Positions 35,000 through 44,488 of a DNA stretch of 64,000 nt are shown in pieces (the stretch's first letter is position 1; the number at the start of each line of letters is the position of its first letter). The notes below the pieces were generated by a model. That model was not told the DNA's origin. It was given only the letters and a program-made list of their open reading frames with translations, and searched no databases. The stretch spans positions 1-64,000 of the forward strand of contig NZ_JAFBEA010000005.1 in the NCBI RefSeq assembly GCF_016908515.1, in the 5' to 3' direction. The translations under genes were made by a program, and so were the position numbers. The DNA comes from Virgibacillus halotolerans. GTDB taxonomy: Bacteria; Bacillota; Bacilli; Bacillales; Amphibacillaceae.

Positions 35000-36109
35000 A
35001 TGAATATCAATGTTACAATCAACAAAAGTCTGAAGATCCCTGCATTTTACTTATTTTTCATTATCCACGGTATCCAAACTGGTGTTGGCATTATGGGTGT
35101 ACCAAGGTATATTTTCTCAAAAGCACATCAGGACTCGTGGATTTCCATTTTGCTGGCGCTTATTTTTATGATTATCGTGGCTTATATTATGTTACTTATC
35201 CTTAAACAGTATGAAAACGCGGATATTTTTAATATTCAAGTTGATATTTTCGGTAGTTGGATTGGAAAACTATTTGGAACCGTCTATATACTGTTCTTTG
35301 CTGCTACACTAATTTCGGTTATATTAACCTATATCCAAGTTATACAGATTTTTTTATATCCTACTATCCCTTCTTTTGTGGTTACAGGATTACTCATATT
35401 TTTGGTTATCTATATTGTATCAGGTGGTATTAAAACCCTTGTCGGAGTCACTTTTATTTTTGTTATTTTATCACAGTGGATACTAATTTTAGCATACGAT
35501 CCTATTTCACGAATGGACTGGGCTCACTTTTTACCAATGTTTCAAGCATCTATACCTGATTTGCTTCAAGGAGTAAAGGCAACTACTTACAGTGTAACAG
35601 GGTTTGAAATATTATTTGTTATTTATCCTTTTATCAGTAACAAAGAAAAGGCTAAATTGCCAGTAATATTAGGTTTATGCTACACCACATTCCTTATTCT
35701 AAGCACTACAGCTATTTCGATTGGCTATTTCAGTGCACGGGATTTAGGAGATATAGAATGGTCTACCATCACTTTATTTAAAAACGTATCCTACACGTTT
35801 GTTGAAAGGCTTGATTATCTTCTTATAGCGGAATGGATGATGATTATCATACCAAATATCGCCATATACATGTGGGCCATCACGATTGGTATGAAGCGAC
35901 TATATAAAATCCCCCAGCGTATAACTTTATATACGACTTCCTTTATTGTATTAATTGTTGCTACTGTCATTAAATCCGATATTTACATTAATAAGCTGAC
36001 AGATACTCTTTCCAGCGTAGGTTTTTGGCTTATATTTATTTATCCATTCGTATTACTACCACTTGTAATACTCAAGAAAAAATGGCGAAAACGAAAAGGA
36101 AGTGTCTGA
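35000..36109 (+). CDS. Spore germination permease-like protein, GerB/GerKB family
   Basis: A 369-residue protein with about ten membrane helices, related to amino acid permeases of the APC type; this B-subunit of the germinant receptor forms the likely ligand-binding pocket. GVGIMGVPRYIFSKAHQD near residues 28-45 is typical of the family. It starts 8 nt after the A-subunit stop, with AGGTGAG overlapping the intergenic junction. Only 1 nt separates it from the C-subunit gene. Confidence 0.92.
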   Translation: MNINVTINKSLKIPAFYLFFIIHGIQTGVGIMGVPRYIFSKAHQDSWISILLALIFMIIVAYIMLLILKQYENADIFNIQVDIFGSWIGKLFGTVYILFFAATLISVILTYIQVIQIFLYPTIPSFVVTGLLIFLVIYIVSGGIKTLVGVTFIFVILSQWILILAYDPISRMDWAHFLPMFQASIPDLLQGVKATTYSVTGFEILFVIYPFISNKEKAKLPVILGLCYTTFLILSTTAISIGYFSARDLGDIEWSTITLFKNVSYTFVERLDYLLIAEWMMIIIPNIAIYMWAITIGMKRLYKIPQRITLYTTSFIVLIVATVIKSDIYINKLTDTLSSVGFWLIFIYPFVLLPLVILKKKWRKRKGSV

Positions 36110-36110
36110 T

Positions 36111-37253
36111 GTGAAATATAAACAAATCATTTGTTTAGTAATGCTAAGTATTCTTCTTGTTAGCTGTATACCTACAAGGGATATTGAAAAGTTGGGGGTC
36201 ATAAATACTGGCGGTGTAGACAAATTAGATAATGACCTAATAGAAGTAACATCAGAGATTTTCCATTTTGCCAGTCAATCCAATGATTTAACCAGAATTG
36301 TGTCTGGTAAAGGTAAAACCATTAAAGACTCCGTAGAAAATGCAAGTTCAAAATCAAACTTCACATTAACAGCCGAAAAGATACAGTTGGAAATATACGG
36401 AAAAGAAACTGCGAAAAAGGGCATATTACGATATATCGACACATTAGATCGCGATGCGAGTCTACCTGACTCCATGTATTTAGCCATCAGTGATACATCA
36501 GCAAAGGAATTATTATCAACAGATAGTGAGGACATCTCCCTAGATATCGGACAATTTCTACATGGATTAATTGAAGAGAATTCAACAGATCACCTTTTCC
36601 CTAGGATAAATTTCCAGGATTTTCAAAGCAGCTTTTATGACATTGGAAAAGACCCTTATCTCCCATTATTTGAAATAGAAGATGGCATACCAATACTTGC
36701 AGCAATTGCCATCATGCAAGATGATCGGTATGTAGGACGAATTCCTATCAAGGATAAATTATATTTCAATCTGATGAAAGAAAATATAAAAGATATGACG
36801 ATGGAATTAGGCCTGCCTACGAAACCATTTGAAAAATATATTGAAAAAGAAGAAAATATCTCAAAAAGAGAAGAAACCTTACACACTTCTTATAATATAT
36901 TGAAAGGCAGTTCAAAGACCAAATTAATCGATCAAGAAAATTTAGTTTTTGAAACAGACATCAAATTGCGTTTAAATTTGATTGAAATGACGGAGGAAGT
37001 ACTTATTAAAAATGAAGCGGTTATCAAACTTTTGGAAAAGGAAGTTAACAAAGCAGTAAAAACCCATTATGAAGAACTTTTAGCACAGCTACAAGAATGG
37101 AATGCAGACGCTTTTGAATATGGATCCGTTTACCGGTCTCATAAAGATAAAGGTCATCAGCTCACCCGTAATGAATGGCGTGAAATGTTTCCAGAGATTA
37201 CAGTTAATTTTAATGTTGATGCTAAAGTTGTCTCCCATGGTGCGGCGGACTAA
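36111..37253 (+). CDS. Spore germination lipoprotein, Ger(x)C family
   Basis: A 380-residue lipoprotein, the C-subunit of the germinant receptor. The signal peptide ends in a LVSC lipobox (Cys 19), followed by the family opening RDIEKLGVINTGGVDK and, near the C-terminus, WNADAFEYGSVYRS and EWREMFPEITVNFNVDAKV. The GTG at 36111 was chosen because AAAGGAAG lies 8 nt upstream; a GTG three codons earlier (36102) would overlap the B gene and sits against that site. A 21-bp stem terminator follows. Confidence 0.92.
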   Translation: MKYKQIICLVMLSILLVSCIPTRDIEKLGVINTGGVDKLDNDLIEVTSEIFHFASQSNDLTRIVSGKGKTIKDSVENASSKSNFTLTAEKIQLEIYGKETAKKGILRYIDTLDRDASLPDSMYLAISDTSAKELLSTDSEDISLDIGQFLHGLIEENSTDHLFPRINFQDFQSSFYDIGKDPYLPLFEIEDGIPILAAIAIMQDDRYVGRIPIKDKLYFNLMKENIKDMTMELGLPTKPFEKYIEKEENISKREETLHTSYNILKGSSKTKLIDQENLVFETDIKLRLNLIEMTEEVLIKNEAVIKLLEKEVNKAVKTHYEELLAQLQEWNADAFEYGSVYRSHKDKGHQLTRNEWREMFPEITVNFNVDAKVVSHGAAD

Positions 37254-37257
37254 TATA

Positions 37258-37308
37258 AGAATAATAGTAGCGTAAGCACAAGATCCGCTTACGCTACTAT
37301 TATTCTTG
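37258..37308 (+). terminator. Very long perfect hairpin after the ger operon
   Basis: A perfect 21-bp inverted repeat: arms at 37258-37278 and 37288-37308 (AAGAATAATAGTAGCGTAAGC and complement), loop 9 nt, 4 nt after the gerC stop. The T-run lies inside the right arm (TATTATTCTT), so termination is likely but not canonical. Confidence 0.8.
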
Positions 37309-37448
37309 ATATGCTTCGTCCCCCTCGACCTCATCTGTAACTAGGCCAGATAGTACGTGGTTACATAAAATAAATGTCGAAAGCTACTTTTTAAAATTAC
37401 AAATTTAAATTGATTGCATCTTACTCCTAAACTTGTTACGATTTAATG

Positions 37449-37463
37449 GTTCAATAGGTGAAC
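37449..37463. promoter_or_regulatory. Candidate MarR operator
   Basis: A GTTCA-N5-TGAAC inverted repeat lies 47 nt upstream of the MarR start, with another TGAAC half-site at 37475-37479. Such a site would allow autoregulation of the marR-mmpL pair. Confidence 0.4.
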
Positions 37464-37509
37464 TATTCACTCCCTGAACTATATAAATATTAAAGGAGGT
37501 CATTCTCCA

Positions 37510-37938
37510 GTGGAATTAAAAATACTGATTGACCGATACCAAACAGCAATAAATACCGTGACTCGCAGTGTAAATAATACTTTAAAGAACAAAGTACATG
37601 CTGATATTACGACAGATCAATTTAGCACCTTGCACTACATCCATACACATGATTCATCTACAAGCACCGAAATTGCGCAAGCATTTGGCATCGGAAAAAG
37701 TGCTGTAACTGCACAAATCAATCGCTTATTTGATAAAGGTTTAATCGAACGAAAACGCGATGAAAAAGACCGAAGAATCGTCTATTTGAGTGTAACAGAT
37801 AAAGGCGTTGAATTTATTGACTTTACAGAAGTCGAACTACATAAAGTATTGGGCAAACATCTATCCCATTTTGATAAGCATGAAATCCATACGTTTATAG
37901 AAGCATTGGAAAAGTTAGCAAAACTAATGGAGGAATAG
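37510..37938 (+). CDS. MarR-family transcriptional regulator
   Basis: A 142-residue winged-helix regulator. The recognition helix region is STEIAQAFGIGKSAVTAQINRLFDKGLIER, here seen as TEIAQAFGIGKSAVTAQI then the wing KRDEKDRRIVYLSVTDKG. GTG start with AAAGGAGG at 10 nt. It lies 13 nt upstream of the MMPL exporter gene, so it most likely represses its own operon and is relieved by a toxic ligand (inference from the family). Confidence 0.9.
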   Translation: MELKILIDRYQTAINTVTRSVNNTLKNKVHADITTDQFSTLHYIHTHDSSTSTEIAQAFGIGKSAVTAQINRLFDKGLIERKRDEKDRRIVYLSVTDKGVEFIDFTEVELHKVLGKHLSHFDKHEIHTFIEALEKLAKLMEE

Positions 37939-37951
37939 AAAGGGGTTTACC

Positions 37952-40900
37952 ATGAAGCATATTATTAAATTTCGTTGGGTGGTTGCAGCACTTTGGGTTA
38001 TCATCACCGCATCACTATTTATATTTGCACCCAACTTGCAGGATTTAGTTGCAGAAAAAGGCCAAATAACTGTTCCCGATGGTTATTCCTCCCAAGAAGC
38101 ACAGGAATTGCTGGATAAAATGTCTACGGATGACAGCAAGAGTGACACCAGTGCTGTGCTTGTTTTCCATGATGATAAAGGATTAAGCAAAGAGGACAAA
38201 GATGCTGTATCACAAGCCATTGACCAACTGGAGGACAACAAGAAGCAGCTTGGTTTATCCGATATACTAGCATTCACTGACGCTTCGGAAATTGAAGATC
38301 AAACCGTTTCTGAGAATGGCACAACGATCTTAGTTCCATTTGATGTATCGCTCGAGAATCAAGAAATTGATGCATCGCGTGACAAGATTTATCAAACGGT
38401 AGAAAATATTAAAGTAGACCATTATATAACGGGTGAAGATTATATTCAGCAGGATATTCTACAAAACTCGGAAGATGGTTTACAGAAAACCGAACTTATT
38501 ACGGTGGGATTAATATTAGTTATTTTGTTCATTGTATTTAAATCGTTTGTTGCACCACTTATCCCATTATTAACTGTGGGAATCAGTTATTTAGCAGCAC
38601 AAGGGATTGTGTCTATTTTAGCGGATACAGTTAATTTCCCGTTATCCACGTTTACACAAATCTTTATGGTTGCAGTCATGTTCGGTATTGGAGCCGATTA
38701 CTGTATTTTACTAATCAGTAGATTTAAAGAAGAGATTGCTAGACATGATACGATCCAAGAAGCAGTTATAACAACCTATAAATCTGGTGGAAAAACTGTA
38801 TTATTCGCTGGATTAGCAGTGTTGATCGGGTTTTCTACAATTGGTCTTTCAACATTCTCACTCTATCAATCTGCCGTAGCAGTTGCTGTAGGTGTCGCAG
38901 TCGTGCTCATTGCTTTAACGACACTCGTACCTTTTTTCATGGTTGTACTAGGAAGAAAACTGTTTTGGCCATTTGATAAAAATGTTGCACATAAAGAGAG
39001 CGGCATTTGGAAAGCTGCGGGTACTTTCGCGTGGGGTAGACCTGTTATTGCTTTATTGATTGTAGCAGTAATCACTGTCCCCGCGCTGCTATCTTACAAT
39101 GGTGATACATCCTATGATTCTTTAGCAGAAATCGGGGATGACTATGATTCTGTTATCGCGTTTAATTGGATTGCTGACAGCTTTGGTCCCGGACAAACGA
39201 TGCCAACAACCGTTGTTATGGAAACCGATAAAAAAATTGATTCTCCAGAGGCATATCAGGCCATCGAATCTATTTCCCAGGAAATAGCGAAAATGGATGG
39301 CGTTGAACAAGTTAGAAGTGCCACAAGGCCCGCCGGAGATGTGATCGAAGATTTTTTAGTTGAAAATCAAACAGAAAAACTAGCCGACGGCATTGATGAT
39401 AGTACGGAAGGATTATCACAAATTCAAGACGGCTTACAAGAAGCGGCAGATGAATTAAAAAGTGCCCCCACGGAACTGGCGGATGCCCAAGATGGTGTCA
39501 GTGCATTAATGGATGGTACCCAATCGGCAAATAATGGCATAGGGGAAATGAATGAAGCCTTGAAGGAAATTCAAAACGGTATTCAATCTGGTTCCCAAGG
39601 TGCTAATGAAATTAAATCAAATTTGCAAACCATCAAAGATAATTTAGATGATAGCATTTCTGGTAATAAAGAATTACTGGCTGGATACGAAGCATTTACG
39701 GAAGGAGTTAGCGGTGTTGGCGGCCAGCTGGATGACGAAGATAATAAACAAGAATTAGAGCAATTAAAGCAGCAAATTAAAGAAATGCAAGGTGCCCTGT
39801 CAGGTGCTAAAAATAATGTCGACAACATGTTTGACACGGCGTTAGAAGCCAATCCTGAACTTGAAGCAGATCCTGATTTTCAGGAAGCCTATGGGACTGC
39901 TAAGGGACAAATTGACGGTGTGATGGATGGCGTGAATGAAGCGGAGAATCAGCTTGCAGAGCTAGAGAATTTGGCTAAAAGCGCCCCTGAACTTTTAGAT
40001 GAGCAGGTGCTAAGCCCGCTTCATGAATTAAACGATGGGCTTCGTTCATCCATTGAAGGTCAGGAACAACTTTCCAGTGGAATTGGTGAACTAATTTCCG
40101 GCGTTACTGAACTCCAATCCGGTCTAGATCAAGCTGCAGATGGGCAAAGTGAAGTTGTCAATAATATTCCGAGTCTACAGGATGGCTTATCTGAAATCTA
40201 TGGTGGACAGAAAGAACTAAAGACGGCCTTCGCAGATATGCAGGATCAGCTTGGTGAACTATCCGACGGACTAAATGACAGTACGGACGGCTTGCAGGAT
40301 ATAAACGATGGTTTAACAGAAGTGGAACGTTATCTTGGTGATTATAAGCTTGATTCCAATGATCCGATTGTCGTCATTCCGGAAGAAGCTTTAGATAATG
40401 AAGACTTTATGGACGGAACAAAACCGTATCTTTCGGATGATAAAACAATTACGAAATTTGATGTTGTCTTAACACATAATCCTTATTCAACCGAAGCAAT
40501 ACAAATGATTGATGACATTGAAGATCAAGTCAATGATGCTAAAAAAGATACTTTGTTTGAAAATAGTGATCCTAAACTAGGTGGTATCAGTAGTACAAAC
40601 AATGATTTACAAAATATCTCTGATGCTGATTATTCCAGAACTGTACTCTTAATGGTTGCAGGCATCTTCATTATTTTGGTTATTTTACTAAGATCGCTTG
40701 TTATGCCCTTGTATTTGATTGGTTCATTAATATTAACTTATTTCACATCCATGGCTGTCGCCGAAATTGTGTTTGTTAATATACTGGGATATGACGGGTT
40801 AACATGGGCCATTCCTTTCTTCTCGTTTGTGATGCTCATGGCGCTCGGTATCGATTATAGTATCTTCTTAATGGATCGGTTTAATGAAGATCGAGATGGT

Positions 40901-41155
40901 AATGTGAAAGATGCCTTGTTATCGGCAATGAAAAATATGGGAACCGTCATTATTTCAGCTGCAGTTATTCTGGGCGGAACCTTTGGCGCGATGCTTCCAT
41001 CTGGTGTGCTATCACTATTACAAATCGCAACGGTTGTACTAACCGGATTATTCCTTTATGCATTTGTAATGCTACCACTATTCGTTCCCGTCATGGTACG
41101 GTTATTCGGAAAAGCAAACTGGTGGCCATTTAAACACGACAAAAAGGAAAAATGA
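37952..41155 (+). CDS. MMPL/RND-family exporter with a long helical extracellular insert
   Basis: A 1067-residue membrane transporter. It has an N-terminal helix, an extracellular domain, five to six membrane helices (about 175-360) with the RND block FGIGADYCILLISRFKEE, a second extracellular domain, and five to six further helices (about 895-1055) with ALGIDYSIFLMDRFNED. The second extracellular domain contains about 370 residues (460-830) of L..G....L..G-type helical repeats (DGIDDSTEGLSQIQDGL and similar), as in YhgE/Pip proteins. Probable substrates are lipids or hydrophobic toxins; controlled by the adjacent MarR. Confidence 0.9.
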   Translation: MKHIIKFRWVVAALWVIITASLFIFAPNLQDLVAEKGQITVPDGYSSQEAQELLDKMSTDDSKSDTSAVLVFHDDKGLSKEDKDAVSQAIDQLEDNKKQLGLSDILAFTDASEIEDQTVSENGTTILVPFDVSLENQEIDASRDKIYQTVENIKVDHYITGEDYIQQDILQNSEDGLQKTELITVGLILVILFIVFKSFVAPLIPLLTVGISYLAAQGIVSILADTVNFPLSTFTQIFMVAVMFGIGADYCILLISRFKEEIARHDTIQEAVITTYKSGGKTVLFAGLAVLIGFSTIGLSTFSLYQSAVAVAVGVAVVLIALTTLVPFFMVVLGRKLFWPFDKNVAHKESGIWKAAGTFAWGRPVIALLIVAVITVPALLSYNGDTSYDSLAEIGDDYDSVIAFNWIADSFGPGQTMPTTVVMETDKKIDSPEAYQAIESISQEIAKMDGVEQVRSATRPAGDVIEDFLVENQTEKLADGIDDSTEGLSQIQDGLQEAADELKSAPTELADAQDGVSALMDGTQSANNGIGEMNEALKEIQNGIQSGSQGANEIKSNLQTIKDNLDDSISGNKELLAGYEAFTEGVSGVGGQLDDEDNKQELEQLKQQIKEMQGALSGAKNNVDNMFDTALEANPELEADPDFQEAYGTAKGQIDGVMDGVNEAENQLAELENLAKSAPELLDEQVLSPLHELNDGLRSSIEGQEQLSSGIGELISGVTELQSGLDQAADGQSEVVNNIPSLQDGLSEIYGGQKELKTAFADMQDQLGELSDGLNDSTDGLQDINDGLTEVERYLGDYKLDSNDPIVVIPEEALDNEDFMDGTKPYLSDDKTITKFDVVLTHNPYSTEAIQMIDDIEDQVNDAKKDTLFENSDPKLGGISSTNNDLQNISDADYSRTVLLMVAGIFIILVILLRSLVMPLYLIGSLILTYFTSMAVAEIVFVNILGYDGLTWAIPFFSFVMLMALGIDYSIFLMDRFNEDRDGNVKDALLSAMKNMGTVIISAAVILGGTFGAMLPSGVLSLLQIATVVLTGLFLYAFVMLPLFVPVMVRLFGKANWWPFKHDKKEK

Positions 41156-41195
41156 TCTAGCAAAGGTTAAATCGTTCCAAAAATATCAAGTAAGT

Positions 41196-41228
41196 AAAAA
41201 GCACAGAAATTAATTTCTGTGCTTTTTT
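41196..41228 (+). terminator. Intrinsic terminator after the MMPL gene
   Basis: AAAAAGCACAGAAATTAATTTCTGTGCTTTTTT, a self-complementary stem written here as AAAAAGCACAGAAA / TTTCTGTGCTTTTTT, with T6. Confidence 0.92.
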
Positions 41229-41451
41229 AAGTTATGAATGACTCCTCTCCTCGACCATCAGTGCTCCATTATTGAATAAAAAATAGTTTTTTGATGACAA
41301 TCTTTTTAATTAGTTACCAATTTTTTTCAATCCCACTAAAAATTATAACAATAATACTCGAAGCATTTAAACAGCTGGTAAGCAGGAATAGCCCCCGACT
41401 GATCAGTCAGGGACTTCCTTTTTGAGTAATTCACTCTATTAAATTCAATGT

Positions 41452-42048
41452 CTATCTTGGTTCCGATTCCACAACATCTCCATTTTCATACACATCATAG
41501 AACCCGACCGTGCCAGTCCCTCCGTCATCAATTAAATCTTGACTTTGTGCTTTCAAAGAATAAAACACTTTTCCATTTGAGTCTTTATAGAGCTCACCAT
41601 TGCTACTAAACACTAGATCATCATTATCTAGGGATTCCTCTGCATAAGCGATCGCTGTTTCAACTGGAAACAACTCCGATTGATATGCTTCAAGTAATAC
41701 AGTCCAAGTATCAACTCCGACTATTCCGTCCTGAGCTAGCCCATGCTCAGCTTGCAATTGACGAACTTGTTGGTCTGTGTGCGAACCAAAAACCCCATCA
41801 ACTCCTGTTTCAAATTCAAAGTAATTTAACATCACTTGAATAAATTCAACTTCAAAACTTTGGCTCCCCTGTTTGACGATCGGCTGTTCTTCAGCTGGCC
41901 AATTTAATATCGCTTCATATCCTGTTGGTATGTCTGATTCTGATAGTTGAACCGGTTCATTGTCTGTGGCTGCGTCTACGGGCTGTAAGGGAAGTGCCGC
42001 AATCACAAGAGCAATTGCTGGTATAACAGCTAATAATTTCTTTTTCAT
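41452..42048 (-). CDS. Secreted peptidoglycan-binding protein
   Basis: A 198-residue exported protein. A signal peptide (MKKKLLAVIPAIALVIAALP, cleavage near VDAA) is followed by a PG_binding_1 domain at about 60-115 (SFEVEFIQVMLNYF, GVDGVFGSHTDQQVRQLQ, GLAQDGIVGVDTWTVL). The C-terminal 70 residues (EESLDNDDLVFSSNGELYKDSNG..) have no recognised catalytic motif, so it probably binds rather than cleaves the wall. AAGGAGG lies upstream of the ATG. Monocistronic. Confidence 0.88.
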   Translation of the reverse strand: MKKKLLAVIPAIALVIAALPLQPVDAATDNEPVQLSESDIPTGYEAILNWPAEEQPIVKQGSQSFEVEFIQVMLNYFEFETGVDGVFGSHTDQQVRQLQAEHGLAQDGIVGVDTWTVLLEAYQSELFPVETAIAYAEESLDNDDLVFSSNGELYKDSNGKVFYSLKAQSQDLIDDGGTGTVGFYDVYENGDVVESEPR

Positions 42049-42271
42049 AACTAATCATCCTCCTTTTTCCATTTTTTAACACCCACATAATCTCATCTTT
42101 TACTAATAACTTCAATATATTTATAGGAATTTTAAGAAAATGATATATTTGATAAACCATTTTAACTTTCGAAATGTTTTTGTTATAGCTTTGAAATAAA
42201 GTTTGATCATTTTGGTTTGCTAAGGATTGTTAATAATAGCTACATGTTTTGATAATTGTTACAACAACTAA

Positions 42272-42545
42272 CTATTTAAATTCTACCTTTACAATTTCTG
42301 GTTCCCTTCCTTGCTTAGCAAGGATGACATTAGCTTCATAATCATTTTTCCGTTCTACAGATATATTATCTGATAATTTAGTTTTCATAATATATTTATC
42401 ATCGTAATTAATTCTAAGGGTAGGGTCGGGGAAATCTATTTTCTTATTTGTCCATCTGGCCCTATTACGTAATAAGGATACAGGTTATCATTCCATTACC
42501 GTAACTGATTGTGGAAGACCATGATTATTTATAAAATGATCCTCT
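42272..42545 (-). pseudogene. Frameshifted gene remnant, unknown family
   Basis: In an otherwise gene-free 512-base gap, one minus-strand frame (stop at 42272) reads through about 75 codons with good amino-acid character (YYVIGPDGQIRKIDF, LSDNISVERKNDYEANVIL) but has no start codon. The preceding bases continue in another frame (KEDHFINNHGLPQSVTVME) that ends just where the first begins, as expected from a one-base frameshift. No ribosome binding site is present. I do not recognise the family; it probably is the 3' end of a decayed gene. Confidence 0.5.
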
Positions 42546-42560
42546 TTAGTTTTAAAAATT

Positions 42561-43097
42561 TTAGTTAGAATTTAAATAATCTAAGACAATATTCACTTTT
42601 TCCTCAACAGAATAGTCCCCTTCAATCCTTAATATTGGACAAGATAAGTCTTCCATCCAATGTTCGTGTAAAGTTTTACTTCTAACTTCCATACCTGCAT
42701 TATCGTATAAAGAAGCCCACTCTAAAAAACTTTTTGATTGGTCATATTTGTTACCACTAGCTAATATTTCATTTCCATACCTCTGAAATTCCCTCTGTTG
42801 TAATCTCTCAAGTCTTATGTTTTGCGGAATCCACAAGAATATAACTAGGTCAAAATAAGATTTAAATTCGTCCCCCCAACCACATACAGCTCCTGACAAA
42901 ATCCAATTTTCATATAATGATAAATCCTTTTTAAGCATTTTTCTTCTTTCAGTCACTTGTCTTTGATCTGTAAATTTCTTTATCCAAAAGTAGTCATCTG
43001 TATCAAGTTGTTTATGAGGTAAAACTTTTGATAATGAAGCCCCAAGTGTCGAAGTTCCTGACCCAGCAGCTCCTAATATATGAATTTTTCCGTTCAT
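42561..43097 (-). CDS. P-loop kinase-like protein (adenylate-kinase-type AAA family)
   Basis: A 178-residue cytosolic nucleotide-binding protein. The P-loop is ILGAAGSGTSTLG at residues 5-17, followed by LDTDDYFW and a Walker-B-like hydrophobic strand LVIFLWIP. It resembles small 'topology modulation'/adenylate kinase-like proteins of Bacilli that probably phosphorylate a small molecule; the substrate is unknown. The ATG at 43097 has GGAGGAG at 5 nt; the longer reading to 43154 has none. It stands alone between the remnant and murG. Confidence 0.82.
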   Translation of the reverse strand: MNGKIHILGAAGSGTSTLGASLSKVLPHKQLDTDDYFWIKKFTDQRQVTERRKMLKKDLSLYENWILSGAVCGWGDEFKSYFDLVIFLWIPQNIRLERLQQREFQRYGNEILASGNKYDQSKSFLEWASLYDNAGMEVRSKTLHEHWMEDLSCPILRIEGDYSVEEKVNIVLDYLNSN

Positions 43098-43164
43098 TTT
43101 TTCTCCTCCCATATGACTTCTTTGAAGCAAGATAAGTTCTAATAATACAAACACAGATTAGAAC

Positions 43165-43205
43165 GAAAAAGAGGTTATGTATCAAAGTTTGAGATACATA
43201 ACCTT
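43165..43205 (-). terminator. Intrinsic terminator after the MurG homologue
   Basis: AGGTTATGTATC/GATACATAACCT stem followed by CTTTTTC on the minus strand. Confidence 0.85.
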
Positions 43206-43282
43206 TAACAGTGCAAAATCAACTGCAGCAAATAATTCACCTGTACATAAACTTGATAACTTATTTACTAATTTTTTTTCGT

Positions 43283-44353
43283 CTACTTCTCATTTTCTGC
43301 AATAATTTCAATCACACGATCGCGCGCCTTCTCGCTTTTATATTCTTCCATTGTATCAGTCATTAATGATGCATACTCTTTCAATTGACGAAGCTCTTCC
43401 ACCAATTTTTCTTTGGTCAATGATTCCTCTTCTAAAATACGAGCATAACGCTTTTCAGCAAAGGATTTGGCATTAACGATTTGATCTCCCCTACTTGCTT
43501 GTAATGATAGTGGTATAAGCAGCATCGGTATACGCAATGCCAGGAATTCAAAGATCGCGTTAGATCCAGCTCTGGATAGTACGAAATCCGTTGCAGCGAA
43601 AATATCCTTCAGTTCTTCATTCACATAATCAAATTGCGTATAACCTGTTTCCTGATGTGTTGGATCGGTTTTACCTGTCCCACAAATATGAATAATTTGA
43701 AACGTAGATAGAAGCTCCGGCAAACAAGCACGCACTGTTTCATTAATCTTCTGCGATCCGCCACTACCACCCATAATCAGTAATACTGGCTTATCCTGGG
43801 TTAATCCTGCGACCGTCAACCCTTTCGCTTTATCACCTTGAAAAAGCTCTTCACGGATGACCGCACCAACATATTCAGCCTTTTTTTCTGGAAGGTACTT
43901 CACGGTTTCTGGAAATGTCGCTAAAACTTTCTTGGCAAAAGGAATGGCAATCTTATTCGCAAGTCCGGGAGTGAAGTCAGATTCATGAATGACAACTGGA
44001 ATGCGGCGCATTTTTGCAGCCATTACAACTGGTACGGAAACAAATCCACCTTTCGAAAAGATGACGGTTGGCTTACGTTTCCCCATAATCCGCCATGCCT
44101 GCATGGTGCCTTTGATTACTTTAAATGGATCCTTTACATTTTCAATCGACATATAGCGCCTAAGTTTTCCGGTTGATATCGGGTGATAGGTTACATCATC
44201 TAGTTCAGCAATTAATTTCTTTTCAATTCCATCTTTCGAACCGATATAATCAATTTCCCATCCTTGTTCTTGATAAACAGGGATAAGTGCGAGGTTAACA
44301 ATAACATGCCCCGCTGTTCCTCCTCCAGTAAAGAGGATGCGTTTCTTTTCCAT
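43283..44353 (-). CDS. MurG-family UDP-GlcNAc transferase outside the dcw cluster
   Basis: A 356-residue GT-B glycosyltransferase of the MurG family, which adds GlcNAc to lipid I to form lipid II on the inner face of the membrane. Motifs: [10 protein letters not shown] at residues 6-15, the second G-loop [11 protein letters not shown] near 190 and [11 protein letters not shown] near 260. It is not next to division or murein genes, so it is probably a second MurG (MurG2-like) in addition to the dcw copy, which is not in this window. AAGGAAG precedes the chosen ATG. Confidence 0.87.
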   Translation of the reverse strand: MEKKRILFTGGGTAGHVIVNLALIPVYQEQGWEIDYIGSKDGIEKKLIAELDDVTYHPISTGKLRRYMSIENVKDPFKVIKGTMQAWRIMGKRKPTVIFSKGGFVSVPVVMAAKMRRIPVVIHESDFTPGLANKIAIPFAKKVLATFPETVKYLPEKKAEYVGAVIREELFQGDKAKGLTVAGLTQDKPVLLIMGGSGGSQKINETVRACLPELLSTFQIIHICGTGKTDPTHQETGYTQFDYVNEELKDIFAATDFVLSRAGSNAIFEFLALRIPMLLIPLSLQASRGDQIVNAKSFAEKRYARILEEESLTKEKLVEELRQLKEYASLMTDTMEEYKSEKARDRVIEIIAENEK

Positions 44354-44488
44354 ATATTGAACTTCCTTTCTTTCGCAATCGTCCATAAAACGGTATAATG
44401 ATCTTTATGTGTAAAAAGAGATAGCTTGTAGCTCTTCGCTAACTATGTAAAATTGTAATAGATTATCAGAGAAAAAGGAAGCGGGAAT

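Noticed and set aside
41393-41425. Terminator after the peptidoglycan-binding protein gene
   Set aside because: A GTCCCTGACT/AGTCGGGGGC hairpin is present, but no U-tract follows on the minus strand.
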